A DNA stretch of 57,527 bases from an uncultured Bacillota bacterium. GTDB lineage: Bacteria > Bacillota > Clostridia > Lachnospirales > Lachnospiraceae. Positions 19,394 to 29,423 of this stretch are shown here, one piece after another. The stretch lies in contig CASEXH010000027.1 of assembly GCA_949291945.1 (NCBI GenBank), positions 1 to 57,527 on the forward strand, read 5' to 3'. How positions within the stretch are numbered: position 1 is the stretch's first letter; the number at the start of each line of letters is the position of its first letter. The translations under genes and the position numbers were made by a program. A model generated the notes under the pieces. It made no database searches. It was not told the DNA's origin and saw nothing but the letters and a program-made list of their open reading frames with translations.

Positions 19394-22300
19394 AGGACTG
19401 AACAGCTTTCTGGAGCCTCAGGAAATTGACTTTCAGGAACTGACCGGGGAAGGGCTTTTCGGGATCTTCGGGCCGACGGGAAGCGGGAAAAGCAGTATCC
19501 TGGACGGGATCACCCTGGCTTTATACGGAACCACAGCCAGAAACAGCACGAATTTTATTCATGTGAGTACAGACAAAGCGCTGGTAGACTATATTTTTTC
19601 TGTAAAGACAAAGGAAATCCATACCTACCGGGTGACCAGAGGATTTAAGCGTTCAAAAGAAGGCAGCATCCGCAGCGACGGCGCCCGTTTTCTGGAAATC
19701 CTGGAAGACAGAGAAGAAGTGCTGGCGGATAAGGTGGGATCTGTAAATGAAAAATGCAGAGAAGTTATCGGCCTGTCAAAAGAAGATTTTTTCCGAACCG
19801 TAGTCCTTCCTCAGGGAAAATTTTCCGAGTTCCTCAAGCTGGACGGTATGGAACGGAATAAAATGTTGGAGAGATTGTTCCATCTGGAAAAATACGGGGA
19901 ATCTCTGGTCCAGATCATCCGGGGGAAAGTCCAGCAGTGGCAGGGAAAGGAGAAGGAGCAGCTTGGGGCCCTTTCCAGATATGGAGAAATCACCCGGGAG
20001 AAAGTCCGGGAGCTGAAGGAGAAAGAAAAGACCTGCCAGGAACAGTTCCAGAAGGATGCCCTGAAGCTTCAGGAGTCCAGAAAAAAACTGGAAGAAGAGA
20101 AAGTCCGGTTTGAAGCCCAGAAAGAGTACGACAGTCTGGAAAAAGAAGCCCGGCTGCTGGAAGGACAGCAGGGAGAAATGCTTCTGGCAGAAGAACGGAT
20201 CGGACAGGCACAGAAAGCAGAGCGGCTTTGGAAGGTCCTGCAGGATTTCCTTCAGGGACAGGAGAACCTGACAGAGCGGAGAGAAAAACTGGAGCAGCTT
20301 TTGGGGGAACAGAAAAAACTGGAGCAGGAAAAAGCAGTTCTGGAAGAACAGGTAAAAACGGCCCAGGAGAAAAAACAGAAAGATCTCCCTGCCTTGGAAA
20401 TCCAAAGGATCCGGCTGGAAGAGGGAATCGCCCTTCTGGCAGGACTGAAAACCCTGGAAGCGGAATCACGGAATAAGAAAAAAGCCCTGGAAGACCGAAA
20501 CCGCCAATTACAGGAAGACCAGGCCAAGCTGGAAAAACTGGAGAACGATCTGAAGCTGTACGAAGAAGAAAGAGAAAAGGCTGCTTTTGCTCTGAATAAG
20601 GTTAAAGTAACAGTCCAGGAGCAGGAGACGATCCAGGAGGGGTACCGGCTCTGGCTGGAACTGGGAAGAAGAAAAGAGGAAGAGAAGAGAAAAAAAGAGG
20701 AACTGGGACAGCTTTTGGCCCGGCAGGAAAAAGAAAATGGAGATCAGCAGAAACTGGCTGAGGAGAAGGCCCAGGCAGCGGCCCGGCTTTCAAAAGTCCA
20801 GGAAAAAAGAAAAGAGGACGAGGAGATCCTGGCAGGGCTTGCTCATCTGGAAAGCTTTAAAGAGAGGCTTTCCCGTGTAGAAGAAGAACAGGTCAGGAAA
20901 AAGGCCCTGGAAGAGCAGAAAAAGGAACTGGCAGCCCAGGAAGAGAAACTTATGCAGGAGCTTCAGAGAGCCCAGGAAGTGAAGAACCTGGCTATGGAGG
21001 AAAAGGCCCGGGCAGATGAAGCCTACCGGAAGAATCTGGCTTACATACTGGCTAGAGATTTAAAGGAGGGACAGCCATGTCCGGTCTGCGGTAGTATACA
21101 CCATGAAAGCCTTTCCTGTTCTATGGAAGACCAGGAAAATCCTGAGGAAAAGAGAGAACAGGCAGAAAGAAAGCTTCAGGAGATTTCCGGAAACATTACC
21201 CGGCTTAAGACTCTTCTGGAGAATAACCGGCAGCAGGAGAAAGTCCGCAAAGAGGAGGAGGGCCGGCTGAACCGGGAGTTTCTTCAGATGGATCTGGAGG
21301 AGGAGAAAAAGAACCTTTCTGTCAGAGAGCAGGAAAGAGAGAAACTGACAGAAAAGACAGAAACTGAAAAGAAAACAGAAACAGAAATCCAGAACAGGAT
21401 CCTTGAGCTGGAAAAGTCCATTGCAGGGAAAAAGGCCCGAATAGAGAGCCTTGGAGGAGAAGGGACCAGAAAGCAGAAGGAACTGGATAAGCTGCAGGAG
21501 GAAATAGTGGACCTGGAAAAAGGGTTTGAAAGCCTGTCCCGGAAAGTTTCAAAAGAAGATTTCCCCGGCATTTATCAGGAACTTCAGGAGAAAAATCAGC
21601 GCAGGGAAAGGTGTCAGGAATATCTGGAAAAATTAGAGACTGTCATTGAGGCCAGAAGAAAAAGCAGGGAAAAGGGATCCAGAATCATTCAGGAGGAACA
21701 GAACGAAAAGACCAGGCTGGAAGCAGAACTTTTGAGAATGGAAAAAGAGCTTCAGGAGAAGAAGGAGCAGATCCGGGAAAAGACAGGAACTGCAGAAGGG
21801 CTGGAAGAGAAAAAGGAAAGCCTTCTCAGAGAAAAACAAACGCTGGAAACCTATATAAAAGAGCAGGAGGAGCAATGGCAGCTTTTTCAGGAAAGAGAAA
21901 AACGTATCGGACAGGAACTGGCCTCAGGCCAGGCTCTGGCAACAGAAGGAGAAAAAGAAGTCCGGAAACGGGAAGCAGCTCTGAAGGAGAGTATGGCAGA
22001 GGAGGAAGTAGAGAGTATTTCCTGGATCCAGGCCCGGCGGATGGAAAGGGAGGAGCTGGAAACTCTCCGGGAAAAACTGGAAGCTTTTCAGAATAAGGTT
22101 CTGTCTGTGAAATCCCAGATGGATTCTGTAAAGGCCCGGTTAAAGGGAGAAAAGATATCCGAGGCCCAGATGGAGGAGCGAAAAAAGGGAGTACAGGATC
22201 TGGAAAACCGTCAGGTCGAGACCAACCGGATCCTGGGAGGTCTGCGGAAGGAAAGAGAGCAGACTGAGAAAGCCTGGAAAGAAAAAGAGGCTCTGGAAGA

Positions 22301-22835
22301 AAAGATGGGACAGATCCGTCACAAGCTGGATCTTTTACAGGAGCTGGAAGGACTTTTCCGGGGAAAGAAATTTGTAGAATACGTAGCCCGGTATTACATG
22401 GAGTATGTATCAAGGGAGGCAGATGAGAAGTTGAAAGAAATGACCGGAAACAGTCTGGGACTGGAGACAGACCAAAGCGGCATGTTTATTATCCGGGATT
22501 ATAAAAACGGCGGCGCCACCCGTCCGGCTTCCACTTTATCAGGTGGGGAGACTTTTATGGCTTCTCTGGCCCTGGCTCTGGCCCTTTCTTCCCAGATCCA
22601 GATGAAAGGAGCAGCTCCTATGGAACTGTTTTTCCTGGATGAAGGCTTTGGAACCCTGGATGAGAAGTATCTGGAGATCGTTATGGAAGCCCTGGAGAAG
22701 ATCCGGGACCGGAAGCGGAGCGTAGGGGTGATCAGCCATGTGGAAGAGATCAAAGCCCGGATTCCGGTAAGGCTTATCGTAGAGCCCTCAAGGGCAGGAG
22801 AAGGCGGAAGTAAAATACACATAGAAAGGGAGTAA
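19368..22835 (+). CDS. sbcC: Exonuclease subunit SbcC
   Basis: A 1155-residue Rad50-type SMC ATPase. Walker A GPTGSGKSSIL is near residue 38. Long coiled coils flank a zinc hook CPVCG at about residue 571. The signature LSGGETFMASLALALALS and Walker B FFLDEGFGTLDE lie near the end. It partners with SbcD. The coiled coils explain the many long antisense open frames over this gene, which are not genes. Confidence 0.95.
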   Translation: MRPIWIKIKGLNSFLEPQEIDFQELTGEGLFGIFGPTGSGKSSILDGITLALYGTTARNSTNFIHVSTDKALVDYIFSVKTKEIHTYRVTRGFKRSKEGSIRSDGARFLEILEDREEVLADKVGSVNEKCREVIGLSKEDFFRTVVLPQGKFSEFLKLDGMERNKMLERLFHLEKYGESLVQIIRGKVQQWQGKEKEQLGALSRYGEITREKVRELKEKEKTCQEQFQKDALKLQESRKKLEEEKVRFEAQKEYDSLEKEARLLEGQQGEMLLAEERIGQAQKAERLWKVLQDFLQGQENLTERREKLEQLLGEQKKLEQEKAVLEEQVKTAQEKKQKDLPALEIQRIRLEEGIALLAGLKTLEAESRNKKKALEDRNRQLQEDQAKLEKLENDLKLYEEEREKAAFALNKVKVTVQEQETIQEGYRLWLELGRRKEEEKRKKEELGQLLARQEKENGDQQKLAEEKAQAAARLSKVQEKRKEDEEILAGLAHLESFKERLSRVEEEQVRKKALEEQKKELAAQEEKLMQELQRAQEVKNLAMEEKARADEAYRKNLAYILARDLKEGQPCPVCGSIHHESLSCSMEDQENPEEKREQAERKLQEISGNITRLKTLLENNRQQEKVRKEEEGRLNREFLQMDLEEEKKNLSVREQEREKLTEKTETEKKTETEIQNRILELEKSIAGKKARIESLGGEGTRKQKELDKLQEEIVDLEKGFESLSRKVSKEDFPGIYQELQEKNQRRERCQEYLEKLETVIEARRKSREKGSRIIQEEQNEKTRLEAELLRMEKELQEKKEQIREKTGTAEGLEEKKESLLREKQTLETYIKEQEEQWQLFQEREKRIGQELASGQALATEGEKEVRKREAALKESMAEEEVESISWIQARRMEREELETLREKLEAFQNKVLSVKSQMDSVKARLKGEKISEAQMEERKKGVQDLENRQVETNRILGGLRKEREQTEKAWKEKEALEEKMGQIRHKLDLLQELEGLFRGKKFVEYVARYYMEYVSREADEKLKEMTGNSLGLETDQSGMFIIRDYKNGGATRPASTLSGGETFMASLALALALSSQIQMKGAAPMELFFLDEGFGTLDEKYLEIVMEALEKIRDRKRSVGVISHVEEIKARIPVRLIVEPSRAGEGGSKIHIERE

Positions 22836-22840
22836 ATCTT

Positions 22841-23365
22841 GTGAGAAAAATGCGGCTTGCAAAAAGAGAGATACAGGAGAAAAAACGGCTTATGGAAATC
22901 CTGGAGCAGGCAAAAGTGCTGCGGATCGGCACCATGGACCAGGAGGGGATCTATATTGTCCCGGTAAATTACGGATATTCGTGGGAAGAAGGAGAACCTC
23001 TGAGATTTTATATCCATTCGGCAAAAGAAGGGAGAAAAGTCCAGGCCTTTGCCGCCAGGGAAGACGTGGGGTTTGAACTGGATCTGGAGCAGGGCGTGAT
23101 CCGGGGAACTTACACCTGCAGTTATTCTTATGCTTATCAGAGTATTACAGGGACAGGAAAGATCCGGCTTCTGGAAGATATGGAAGAGAAAAAACATGGT
23201 CTTACCAGGATCATGGAGCATATGGCCCCGGAGGCAGAACTTTCCTTTTCCCCGGACATGCTTCAGGCGGTGAACGTATATTGCCTGGAGACAAACGCTT
23301 TTAGGGGGAAGGAACGGAAACCTAAGAAAAGCGGAGAGGAGGAAATGACAAATGATCAGTCATGA
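22841..23365 (+). CDS. Pyridoxamine 5'-phosphate oxidase-family flavoprotein
   Basis: A 174-residue split-barrel FMN protein of the NimA-like type: KVLRIGTMDQEGIYIVPVNYGY, FYIHSAKEGRK and a central GTGKIRLLED. GTG 22841 is taken as the start because GGGAG lies 8 nt upstream; ATG 22850 is possible. It begins five bases after sbcC and overlaps the next gene by 14 bp, so it lies in the same transcript. Substrate unknown. Confidence 0.82.
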   Translation: MRKMRLAKREIQEKKRLMEILEQAKVLRIGTMDQEGIYIVPVNYGYSWEEGEPLRFYIHSAKEGRKVQAFAAREDVGFELDLEQGVIRGTYTCSYSYAYQSITGTGKIRLLEDMEEKKHGLTRIMEHMAPEAELSFSPDMLQAVNVYCLETNAFRGKERKPKKSGEEEMTNDQS

Positions 23366-23888
23366 GCAGCTTGAAGAATTTATCTGTCAGTATCCGGTGT
23401 ATCAGTATGCCTTTTTTTCTCCAAAAGATATTGAATTTTCCCACCGGGTAAGATGGATCTGTCAGAACGAATGTGAGCGCTATGATACTACCTGGGCCTG
23501 TCCTCCGGGAGTGGGGACCGTGGAGGAATGTCAGGAAAAATGTCTGTCCTATGAGGAATGCTTCCTTTTTTCCACCATTGCTTCCGTATCCGATGTGGTA
23601 AATATGAAAGAGACTCTGGCTACCCGGGGAGAGCATGAGGAGGTTACTGCTTCCATTGAAAAATTTGTCCGGAGCCAGGGAACAGACTGCATGGCCTTGT
23701 CCACAGAATCCTGCGATATATGCGAACACTGTGCTTATCCGGATGCCCCCTGCCGGTTTCCGGAAAGAATGCATCCCTGTCTGGAAAGCCATGGGATCAT
23801 TGTCAGCGAACTGGCAGAAAAATTTTCTATGGATTTTATCTTAAGTCCTACGGAAATCCTCTGGTTCAGTCTGATCTTTCTGAAGTAA
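23352..23888 (+). CDS. DUF2284 metal-binding protein
   Basis: A 178-residue Cys-rich protein typical of DUF2284: CQNECERYDTTWACPPGVG, CLSYEECFLF, then CDICEHCAYPDAPCRFPERMH split over the C-terminal half. The cysteines probably hold an Fe-S cluster or zinc. The ribosome site AGAGGAGGAAA lies inside the preceding gene. Function unknown. Confidence 0.85.
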   Translation: MISHEQLEEFICQYPVYQYAFFSPKDIEFSHRVRWICQNECERYDTTWACPPGVGTVEECQEKCLSYEECFLFSTIASVSDVVNMKETLATRGEHEEVTASIEKFVRSQGTDCMALSTESCDICEHCAYPDAPCRFPERMHPCLESHGIIVSELAEKFSMDFILSPTEILWFSLIFLK

Positions 23889-23946
23889 TTTTTCTATAGA
23901 ATATGTCATATGCTGTGATAAGGACCATAAGCGGGAGACAGACAGA

Positions 23947-24222
23947 GTGAAAAGAAAATTGGGAGATTTTACAGGCCGGATCGGGGATTCTCTGGATATT
24001 CCTAAAGATCTGTCCTATCGGGAATCTGTGCTGACTCTTACCGGTTCCAGAGAGGTATTTATTGAGAATTATAAATGTATACGAAGATATCAGGATACTT
24101 GTATCCTCCTCCTCTCCAAAGAAAATAAGATTCAGATCGAAGGAACAAAACTGATGATTGTGTATTATACAGATGTGGAAATGAAGATCACAGGAAATAT
24201 CTGCAGGATCATATTTTTGTAA
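23947..24222 (+). CDS. yqfC: Sporulation protein YqfC
   Basis: A 91-residue YabP/YqfC-family protein with a beta-rich core (VLTLTGSREVFIENYKCI, then IQIEGTKLMIVYYTDVEM). YqfC is made in the mother cell under SigE in Bacillus and sits before yqfD there as here. The start is GTG 23947. It is followed 14 bp later by yqfD, so the two form an operon that continues into phoH and ybeY. Confidence 0.9.
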   Translation: MKRKLGDFTGRIGDSLDIPKDLSYRESVLTLTGSREVFIENYKCIRRYQDTCILLLSKENKIQIEGTKLMIVYYTDVEMKITGNICRIIFL

Positions 24223-24235
24223 AGGAGGCTGGAAT

Positions 24236-25468
24236 TTGGGAAAATGGGAATTTTACCGGAAAGGATATGTCCGCCTTCGGTTTTGGGGAGAAAGTCCGGA
24301 ACGTTTTCTGAATCTCTGTGCCTATCACAGGATACCGGTGTGGAATCTGATCAGCATAGACAAAGCTTATGAAATGAATACTACCGTAGAAGGCTTCCGG
24401 CGCCTGAAAGGAATCTGCCGGAAGTCCCGGGTGCAAATAAAGATCATCGGAAAGTATGGACTGCCCTTCTTTTTTTACAGAAATAAAAAGAGAAAGGCTT
24501 TTTTTCTGGGCTTTTTTCTGGGACTTGGCCTTCTTTTCCTTCTTTCCAGACACATCTGGAATATCCATGTGGAAGGGAATGTTTACAACAGCACCCAGAC
24601 CATCCTGAACTATCTGGAAGAACTGAATGTCCGCCATGGTGTCTTGAAAAAAGATCTGGACTGTTCTTACATAGCTGCCCAAATGCGGGAGAAATTTCCC
24701 GATATTACCTGGGTGTCAGCAAAGATCTCAGGAAGCAGGCTGATCCTGGAAATAAAGGAAAACGGCGCTTTGGAGAAATCAAAAGAGGCTGAAAATACTG
24801 TGCCTGTGGATCTGACAGCCCAGACTTCAGGAACCATCGTGTCTATGGTTACCCGTCAGGGCACACCTTTGAAAAGACAGGGAGACACCTGTGCCGCAGG
24901 GGAGGTCCTTGTCAGCGGACGGCTGGATATCAAGAATGACAGCGGAGAGATCATCAGGTATGAATATACCCAGGCAGACGGGGATATTTATATCCAGCAT
25001 GATCTGGAATATTATCAGGAATTTTCCATGGATTATGAGAAACCGGTGTATACAGGAGAGAAAAAGAAAGGCCTGCTTCTGCAGCTGGGAGACTATTACC
25101 TTCGCATGAAGGGAAAAAGCCCCTGGGAGGACTATGACCGGGTGACCAGTCTCCATCAGATAAAAGTAACTGAGAATTTTAAACTGCCCGTGTATTACGG
25201 CAGTGTCACAGACTATGCTTACGAAAAAAGAACTTTTACCTATTCTGAACCAGAAGCCAGGCAGAAGGCAGAGGAGAATCTGAACCGGCTATTGGAAAGT
25301 TTAGAGGAAAAGGGGGTTCAAATATCGGGGAATCATGTTAAAATAGAAATACAGGGCAAAACCTGCACCGCCAGAGGAACCCTGACGGTGATTGAAAAAA
25401 ATGAACAGAAAACCCTGACAGAAATTTTAGAACAGCCTACGGAAAGGAACATGCAGGAAAATGAGTAA
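24236..25468 (+). CDS. yqfD: Sporulation protein YqfD
   Basis: A 410-residue membrane-anchored protein. An N-terminal cytosolic domain of about 90 residues is followed by one hydrophobic segment (about residues 88-105) and a large extracellular POTRA-like and beta domain. It matches YqfD of the sporulation cluster. The TTG start at 24236 is supported by AAAGGAGG seven bases upstream. Its stop overlaps the phoH start. Confidence 0.9.
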   Translation: MGKWEFYRKGYVRLRFWGESPERFLNLCAYHRIPVWNLISIDKAYEMNTTVEGFRRLKGICRKSRVQIKIIGKYGLPFFFYRNKKRKAFFLGFFLGLGLLFLLSRHIWNIHVEGNVYNSTQTILNYLEELNVRHGVLKKDLDCSYIAAQMREKFPDITWVSAKISGSRLILEIKENGALEKSKEAENTVPVDLTAQTSGTIVSMVTRQGTPLKRQGDTCAAGEVLVSGRLDIKNDSGEIIRYEYTQADGDIYIQHDLEYYQEFSMDYEKPVYTGEKKKGLLLQLGDYYLRMKGKSPWEDYDRVTSLHQIKVTENFKLPVYYGSVTDYAYEKRTFTYSEPEARQKAEENLNRLLESLEEKGVQISGNHVKIEIQGKTCTARGTLTVIEKNEQKTLTEILEQPTERNMQENE

Positions 25469-26468
25469 TATTTGCGAGGAGAGAATGGAACTGCCCGCAG
25501 AACATGAAAGAAATGTTTTCGGGCAGTTTGATGAATATGTAAAAAAAATGGAGCGAACTCTGGGAGTGACCGTAATCTCCCGGGACGGGCAGCTGAAAAT
25601 CCTGGGCCCTGGGCAGGCCTGCCAGCAGGCGGTAAAGATATTTACCCAGCTTTTGGAACTATCCAGGAGAGGAAATACCATTACAGAACAGAATATAAAT
25701 TATGCCTTGTCCCTGGCAGCAGAGGAACGGACTTCCGCCATTACGGAAATTGACAAGGATTATATCTGCCATACTTTGAATGGAAGGCCTATTAAACCAA
25801 AGACACTTGGACAGAAAGCTTATGTAGACGAGATACGGAAGAAAATGATCACCTTTGGCCTGGGTCCGGCAGGTACAGGGAAGACTTATCTGGCAATGGC
25901 AATGGCCATCACTGCTTTTAAAAATGACGAAGTAGGACGGATCATCCTCACCCGTCCGGCTATTGAAGCCGGAGAGAAGCTGGGATTTCTTCCGGGAGAC
26001 CTGCAAAGTAAGGTGGATCCTTATCTCCGTCCCCTTTATGACGCACTTTATGAGATTATGGGAGCGGACAGTTTTTCAAAGAACATGGAAAAGGGTCTTA
26101 TAGAGGTAGCACCTCTGGCTTATATGAGAGGCCGGACCCTGGATAATGCTTTTATTATTTTGGATGAAGCTCAGAATACCACCCCGGCTCAGATGAAAAT
26201 GTTTCTTACCAGGATCGGCTTCGGCTCTAAGGTGGTGATCACTGGGGACCAGTCTCAGAAGGACCTTCCCAGAGACGCAAAATCAGGACTGGATGTGGCG
26301 ATCCAGGTACTGAGAAAAGTGGAGGACATTGCTTTCTGCCAGCTTACCAGCAAAGACGTAGTGAGACATCCTCTGGTACAGAAAATCGTACAGGCCTATG
26401 ATGATTACGAGAAGAAACAGAAACCTGAGAAGAAAGAGAAATATGTAAGAAAAGACAGAAGGAGATAA
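25461..26468 (+). CDS. phoH: PhoH-family ATPase
   Basis: A 335-residue protein. An N-terminal KH-like region is followed by the PhoH P-loop domain with Walker A GPAGTGKTYLA at about residue 138, LTRPAIEAGEKLGFLPGD, and Walker B AFIILDEAQNTTPAQ. PhoH proteins act on RNA and occur next to ybeY in Firmicutes, as here. The start may instead be ATG 25485, which has GAGGAGAG directly before it. Confidence 0.92.
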   Translation: MSNICEERMELPAEHERNVFGQFDEYVKKMERTLGVTVISRDGQLKILGPGQACQQAVKIFTQLLELSRRGNTITEQNINYALSLAAEERTSAITEIDKDYICHTLNGRPIKPKTLGQKAYVDEIRKKMITFGLGPAGTGKTYLAMAMAITAFKNDEVGRIILTRPAIEAGEKLGFLPGDLQSKVDPYLRPLYDALYEIMGADSFSKNMEKGLIEVAPLAYMRGRTLDNAFIILDEAQNTTPAQMKMFLTRIGFGSKVVITGDQSQKDLPRDAKSGLDVAIQVLRKVEDIAFCQLTSKDVVRHPLVQKIVQAYDDYEKKQKPEKKEKYVRKDRRR

Positions 26469-26471
26469 GAT

Positions 26472-26972
26472 ATGACGCTGAATCTGGATATGGATGCAGA
26501 CTATCAGAAAGAGTTTGATTTTGACCTGGAGGAAACTGGAAAAAAAGTCATGGAAGGGACCCTGGATCATGAAGACTGTCCCTATGAGGCAGAAGTGAAT
26601 CTGGTGCTTACAGACAATGAAGAGATCCGCAGGACCAATCGGGAGTTCCGGGATATAGACCGGGAGACGGATGTGCTTTCTTTTCCTATGCTGGAGTATG
26701 ACCGGCCAGGGGATTTCTCTCATGCCGAGGAGGACGAGTCCTGTTTTAATCCGGATACAGGAGAGTTGATCCTGGGGGATATTATGATCTCTGTGCCGAA
26801 ACTGAAAGAACAGGCAGAGGCTTATGGACATTCCCAGTTAAGAGAATATGCTTTTCTCATTACCCACAGTCTCCTTCATCTTATGGGATATGACCATATG
26901 GAAGAAGGAGAAGCCGCCCTTATGGAAGACAGACAGAGAGAGATCCTGGAGACTTTAGGAATCACAAGATAA
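26472..26972 (+). CDS. ybeY: Endoribonuclease YbeY
   Basis: A 166-residue metal-dependent RNase for 16S rRNA 3' maturation and ribosome quality control. The zinc motif is THSLLHLMGYDH, the H-x3-H-x5-H pattern near residue 137, preceded by TDVLSFPM. AGAAGGAG lies before the ATG. It is the last clear member of the yqfC-yqfD-phoH-ybeY operon. The usual downstream dgkA and era are absent. Confidence 0.93.
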   Translation: MTLNLDMDADYQKEFDFDLEETGKKVMEGTLDHEDCPYEAEVNLVLTDNEEIRRTNREFRDIDRETDVLSFPMLEYDRPGDFSHAEEDESCFNPDTGELILGDIMISVPKLKEQAEAYGHSQLREYAFLITHSLLHLMGYDHMEEGEAALMEDRQREILETLGITR

Positions 26973-27043
26973 GTGTATAAAGAAGAAAAATCAGTCGATA
27001 CTATAAACAGAAACATTTAGAAACCGGATAAGGAGGATTCTGT

Positions 27044-27523
27044 ATGAGAAGAATGGTTTATGGTATCGGCTTATTTCTTGCCTTTCTTTTTCTGGGGGCA
27101 GGTTTTTTTCTGAGCTATCAGGTGGCGGATCTGAGGCAGGAGATGTCTAAACTTCAGGAGAACAGCGCCCAGGAAAGACAGCAGGTATCCACCCTTGTTT
27201 CTTCTAAAGATCAGGAACTGGTTTTTGAGACTTATGAGGAAGGCAGCCTTTTACGAAACCGTTATCGGATCACTGCCTATGGACCGGAACAGATTGTTTT
27301 GCGTCAGGAGGAAGAAGAAAGCAATGGGTCTGACCAGGAATTTCTGCTGAAGGTGGAAAACGGCTGTATTACGGTATATGACAAAGAAAGCGGGGAGATT
27401 TTTGAGCATACCAATATCCCCCTGGAAACCCTGCCCCAGGAGCTTCAGGCGGAAGTTCTTCTGGGAAAGACGCTGTCAGGAGACCAGGAACTTTACAGTT
27501 TTTTAGAGAACTACTCAAGCTGA
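27044..27523 (+). CDS. Membrane-anchored protein with BofC-like C-terminal region
   Basis: A 159-residue protein. It has one N-terminal membrane helix (residues about 5-25), a short coiled coil and an extracytoplasmic beta domain. The last 70 residues (FLLKVENGCITVYDKESGEI...LETLPQELQAEVLLG) resemble the BofC C-terminal domain, known from control of SpoIVB proteolysis in sporulation. The sporulation genes upstream fit this, but identity is only moderate by eye. Confidence 0.55.
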   Translation: MRRMVYGIGLFLAFLFLGAGFFLSYQVADLRQEMSKLQENSAQERQQVSTLVSSKDQELVFETYEEGSLLRNRYRITAYGPEQIVLRQEEEESNGSDQEFLLKVENGCITVYDKESGEIFEHTNIPLETLPQELQAEVLLGKTLSGDQELYSFLENYSS

Positions 27524-27564
27524 AGATGTGAGAAATTCCAAGCCTACTGTATATGAACAGATGA

Positions 27565-28161
27565 TTACTCTGTCTCCTGGTCTGACAGTGCTGTATGGGC
27601 CTGGTCCGCTGCAGAGACCAGATCGCCTAAAAGCTCAAGTTCTCCGTAAGCGTCACTTAAAATCGTAAGAATATAAGGACTGTCTTCTTTCATAACAATC
27701 CCTGCATCATTTTGCACCGTATAATAGGAACCTTCCCCTTCAGAATACCAGCCTGCTTTGGAATAAACCGTATACTCGGCTCCCAGGGTTTCATAAATGC
27801 AAGAGTTTTCTGTGCCGATAAAAAAGGAAGAAAGCTGTTCGGCAGTTTCATCTCCAGACATAAAATATTCGTAAATCTCGATCCATATCCTTGTGAAGCT
27901 GCGGCAGGTAATGTCTCCGAAAGAACTGTCGGTTAATGTTATATCGGAACTTCCAAGCTGGGCTGTCCAGCTGTTAAAACCGGATTTTCCGAAATTATTG
28001 ATTAAAGTAAAATAATCGCTGTTGCTGGACCAGGAAATGGTATTTTCGATTACAGAATAATAATCCATTAACATTTCCGGATAGGTCTGCACCAGCCAAG
28101 TGACATAGGGGGCTTTAATGGCGCTTGCACTATAATAAAATACAAGAATGCCGAGGAAAAG
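27565..28161 (-). pseudogene. Serine hydrolase (class A beta-lactamase-like), 5'-truncated
   Basis: The minus strand encodes the C-terminal two thirds of a beta-lactamase-fold serine hydrolase: SAIK as the S-x-x-K active site, SSNSDY in the S-D-N position and SKAGW as the K-T-G box. The frame upstream of the active site has only about 12 codons before a TGA and no usable start. Another frame has a GTG-initiated signal-like start (MKKLRTF) that soon stops. This looks like a frameshifted or deleted 5' end. If still translated, it could start only at GTG 28092, after the active serine. Confidence 0.6.
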
Positions 28162-28326
28162 TTCGCAGTTTTTTCACAATTTATCCCTTTGTGATTAATC
28201 GACGAAAAAACAAGATACTGAAAGTATAGACGAACAGGGAAAAATAGTGTATGATTTACCGTATCAGTTCAGCCCTGTACAGGGTGGAACCGTTAGGAAG
28301 AACAACATTTCATGAGGTGCGGACAG

Positions 28327-29181
28327 ATGAATATTCGTGAAAAACTGAAGGATAAGAAAAGAGTTGTGATCAAGATAGGCTCTTCCTCTCTGACTCATAA
28401 GGAGACAGGACGTCTTGACCTTATCAAAATGGAAATTTTGGTCCGGGAACTGGCAGACCTTCACAATCAGGGGAAGGACGTCATCGTGGTATCTTCCGGA
28501 GCCATTGCTGTAGGCAGGGCAGTTATGGGAATCCATGAACGTCCCTCGGCTCTGGCCCAGAAACAGGCCTGTGCAGCCATCGGCCAGGCCAGGTTGATGA
28601 TGATCTATCAGAAGCTATTTGCAGAGTATAATCAGACGGCGGCTCAGGTACTGCTGACAAAGTATACCATGATCAATCCCAAAACCAGAGATAACGCCAG
28701 AAATACTCTTCAGAGTCTTCTCCATATGGGAGCTATTCCCATTGTCAATGAAAATGATACCGTGTCTACAGATGAGATCGAATTTGTTAACACCTTTGGA
28801 GACAACGATACCCTTTCTGCTCTGGTAGCGGCTCTAACCGATGCAGATATGCTGATCCTTCTGTCAGATATTGACGGTCTCTTTACTGATGATCCCCATC
28901 TGAATCCGGAAGCAGAGTTTGTTGATGTGGTGGAGAAGATTGATGATCATTTTATGAAAATGGGAAAAGAAAGCTCCGGCAGCAGTGTGGGTACCGGAGG
29001 CATGGCTACCAAGCTTTCCGCAGCCAGGATCGCTACCGGTGCGGGAGCGGATATGGTTATTGCCAATGGAGCAGATTTTCATGTGATACATAAGATCATG
29101 GAAGGAAGAAATTACGGAACTCTGTTTCTGGCAGACAGAAAAGACAGAGAGGCTCTTCATAAGATGTTTAAGAATTTATAA
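28327..29181 (+). CDS. proB: Glutamate 5-kinase
   Basis: An approximately 284-residue amino-acid kinase making gamma-glutamyl phosphate for proline synthesis. It has VVIKIGSSSL, VVSSGAIAVG, IPIVNENDTV, LLSDIDGLFTDDP and GTGGMATKLSAA. It lacks the C-terminal PUA domain of the E. coli enzyme. ATG 28327 is used because GAGGTG lies 7 nt upstream. proA does not follow; a DUF896 gene lies 20 bp downstream. Confidence 0.93.
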   Translation: MNIREKLKDKKRVVIKIGSSSLTHKETGRLDLIKMEILVRELADLHNQGKDVIVVSSGAIAVGRAVMGIHERPSALAQKQACAAIGQARLMMIYQKLFAEYNQTAAQVLLTKYTMINPKTRDNARNTLQSLLHMGAIPIVNENDTVSTDEIEFVNTFGDNDTLSALVAALTDADMLILLSDIDGLFTDDPHLNPEAEFVDVVEKIDDHFMKMGKESSGSSVGTGGMATKLSAARIATGAGADMVIANGADFHVIHKIMEGRNYGTLFLADRKDREALHKMFKNL

Positions 29182-29201
29182 ATAAAGGAGTATTTAGAGA
29201 T

Positions 29202-29423
29202 ATGGATCAAAAAACCATTGACCGGATAAACGAACTGGCCAGAAAGGCAAAAACTGTGGGACTTACCCCGGAAGAAAAAGCAGAACAGAAAAAACTCAGA
29301 ACAGAATATATTGCGGTGATCCGCATGAACCTCCGGGCTCAGCTGGATAATATTGATATTCAGGAAAAGGACGGCACGATTACGAATTTAGGAGAAAAAT
29401 ATGGCCTCAAAAAAGGAAATTAG
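29202..29423 (+). CDS. DUF896 (YnzC-like) small protein
   Basis: A 73-residue two-helix protein of the DUF896 family: INELARKAKTVGLTPEEKAEQ, with conserved LRTEYIAVIR and the C-terminal LGEKYGLKK. In Bacillus the relative YnzC belongs to an SOS operon; here the neighbours are metabolic. It ends 23 bp inside the next gene, so translation is coupled. Confidence 0.9.
   Translation: MDQKTIDRINELARKAKTVGLTPEEKAEQKKLRTEYIAVIRMNLRAQLDNIDIQEKDGTITNLGEKYGLKKGN

Noticed and set aside
19776..22413. Many long antisense frames over sbcC
   Set aside because: They are caused by the Glu/Lys/Gln-rich coiled-coil codons and show low-complexity Phe/Leu/Ser/Pro products.
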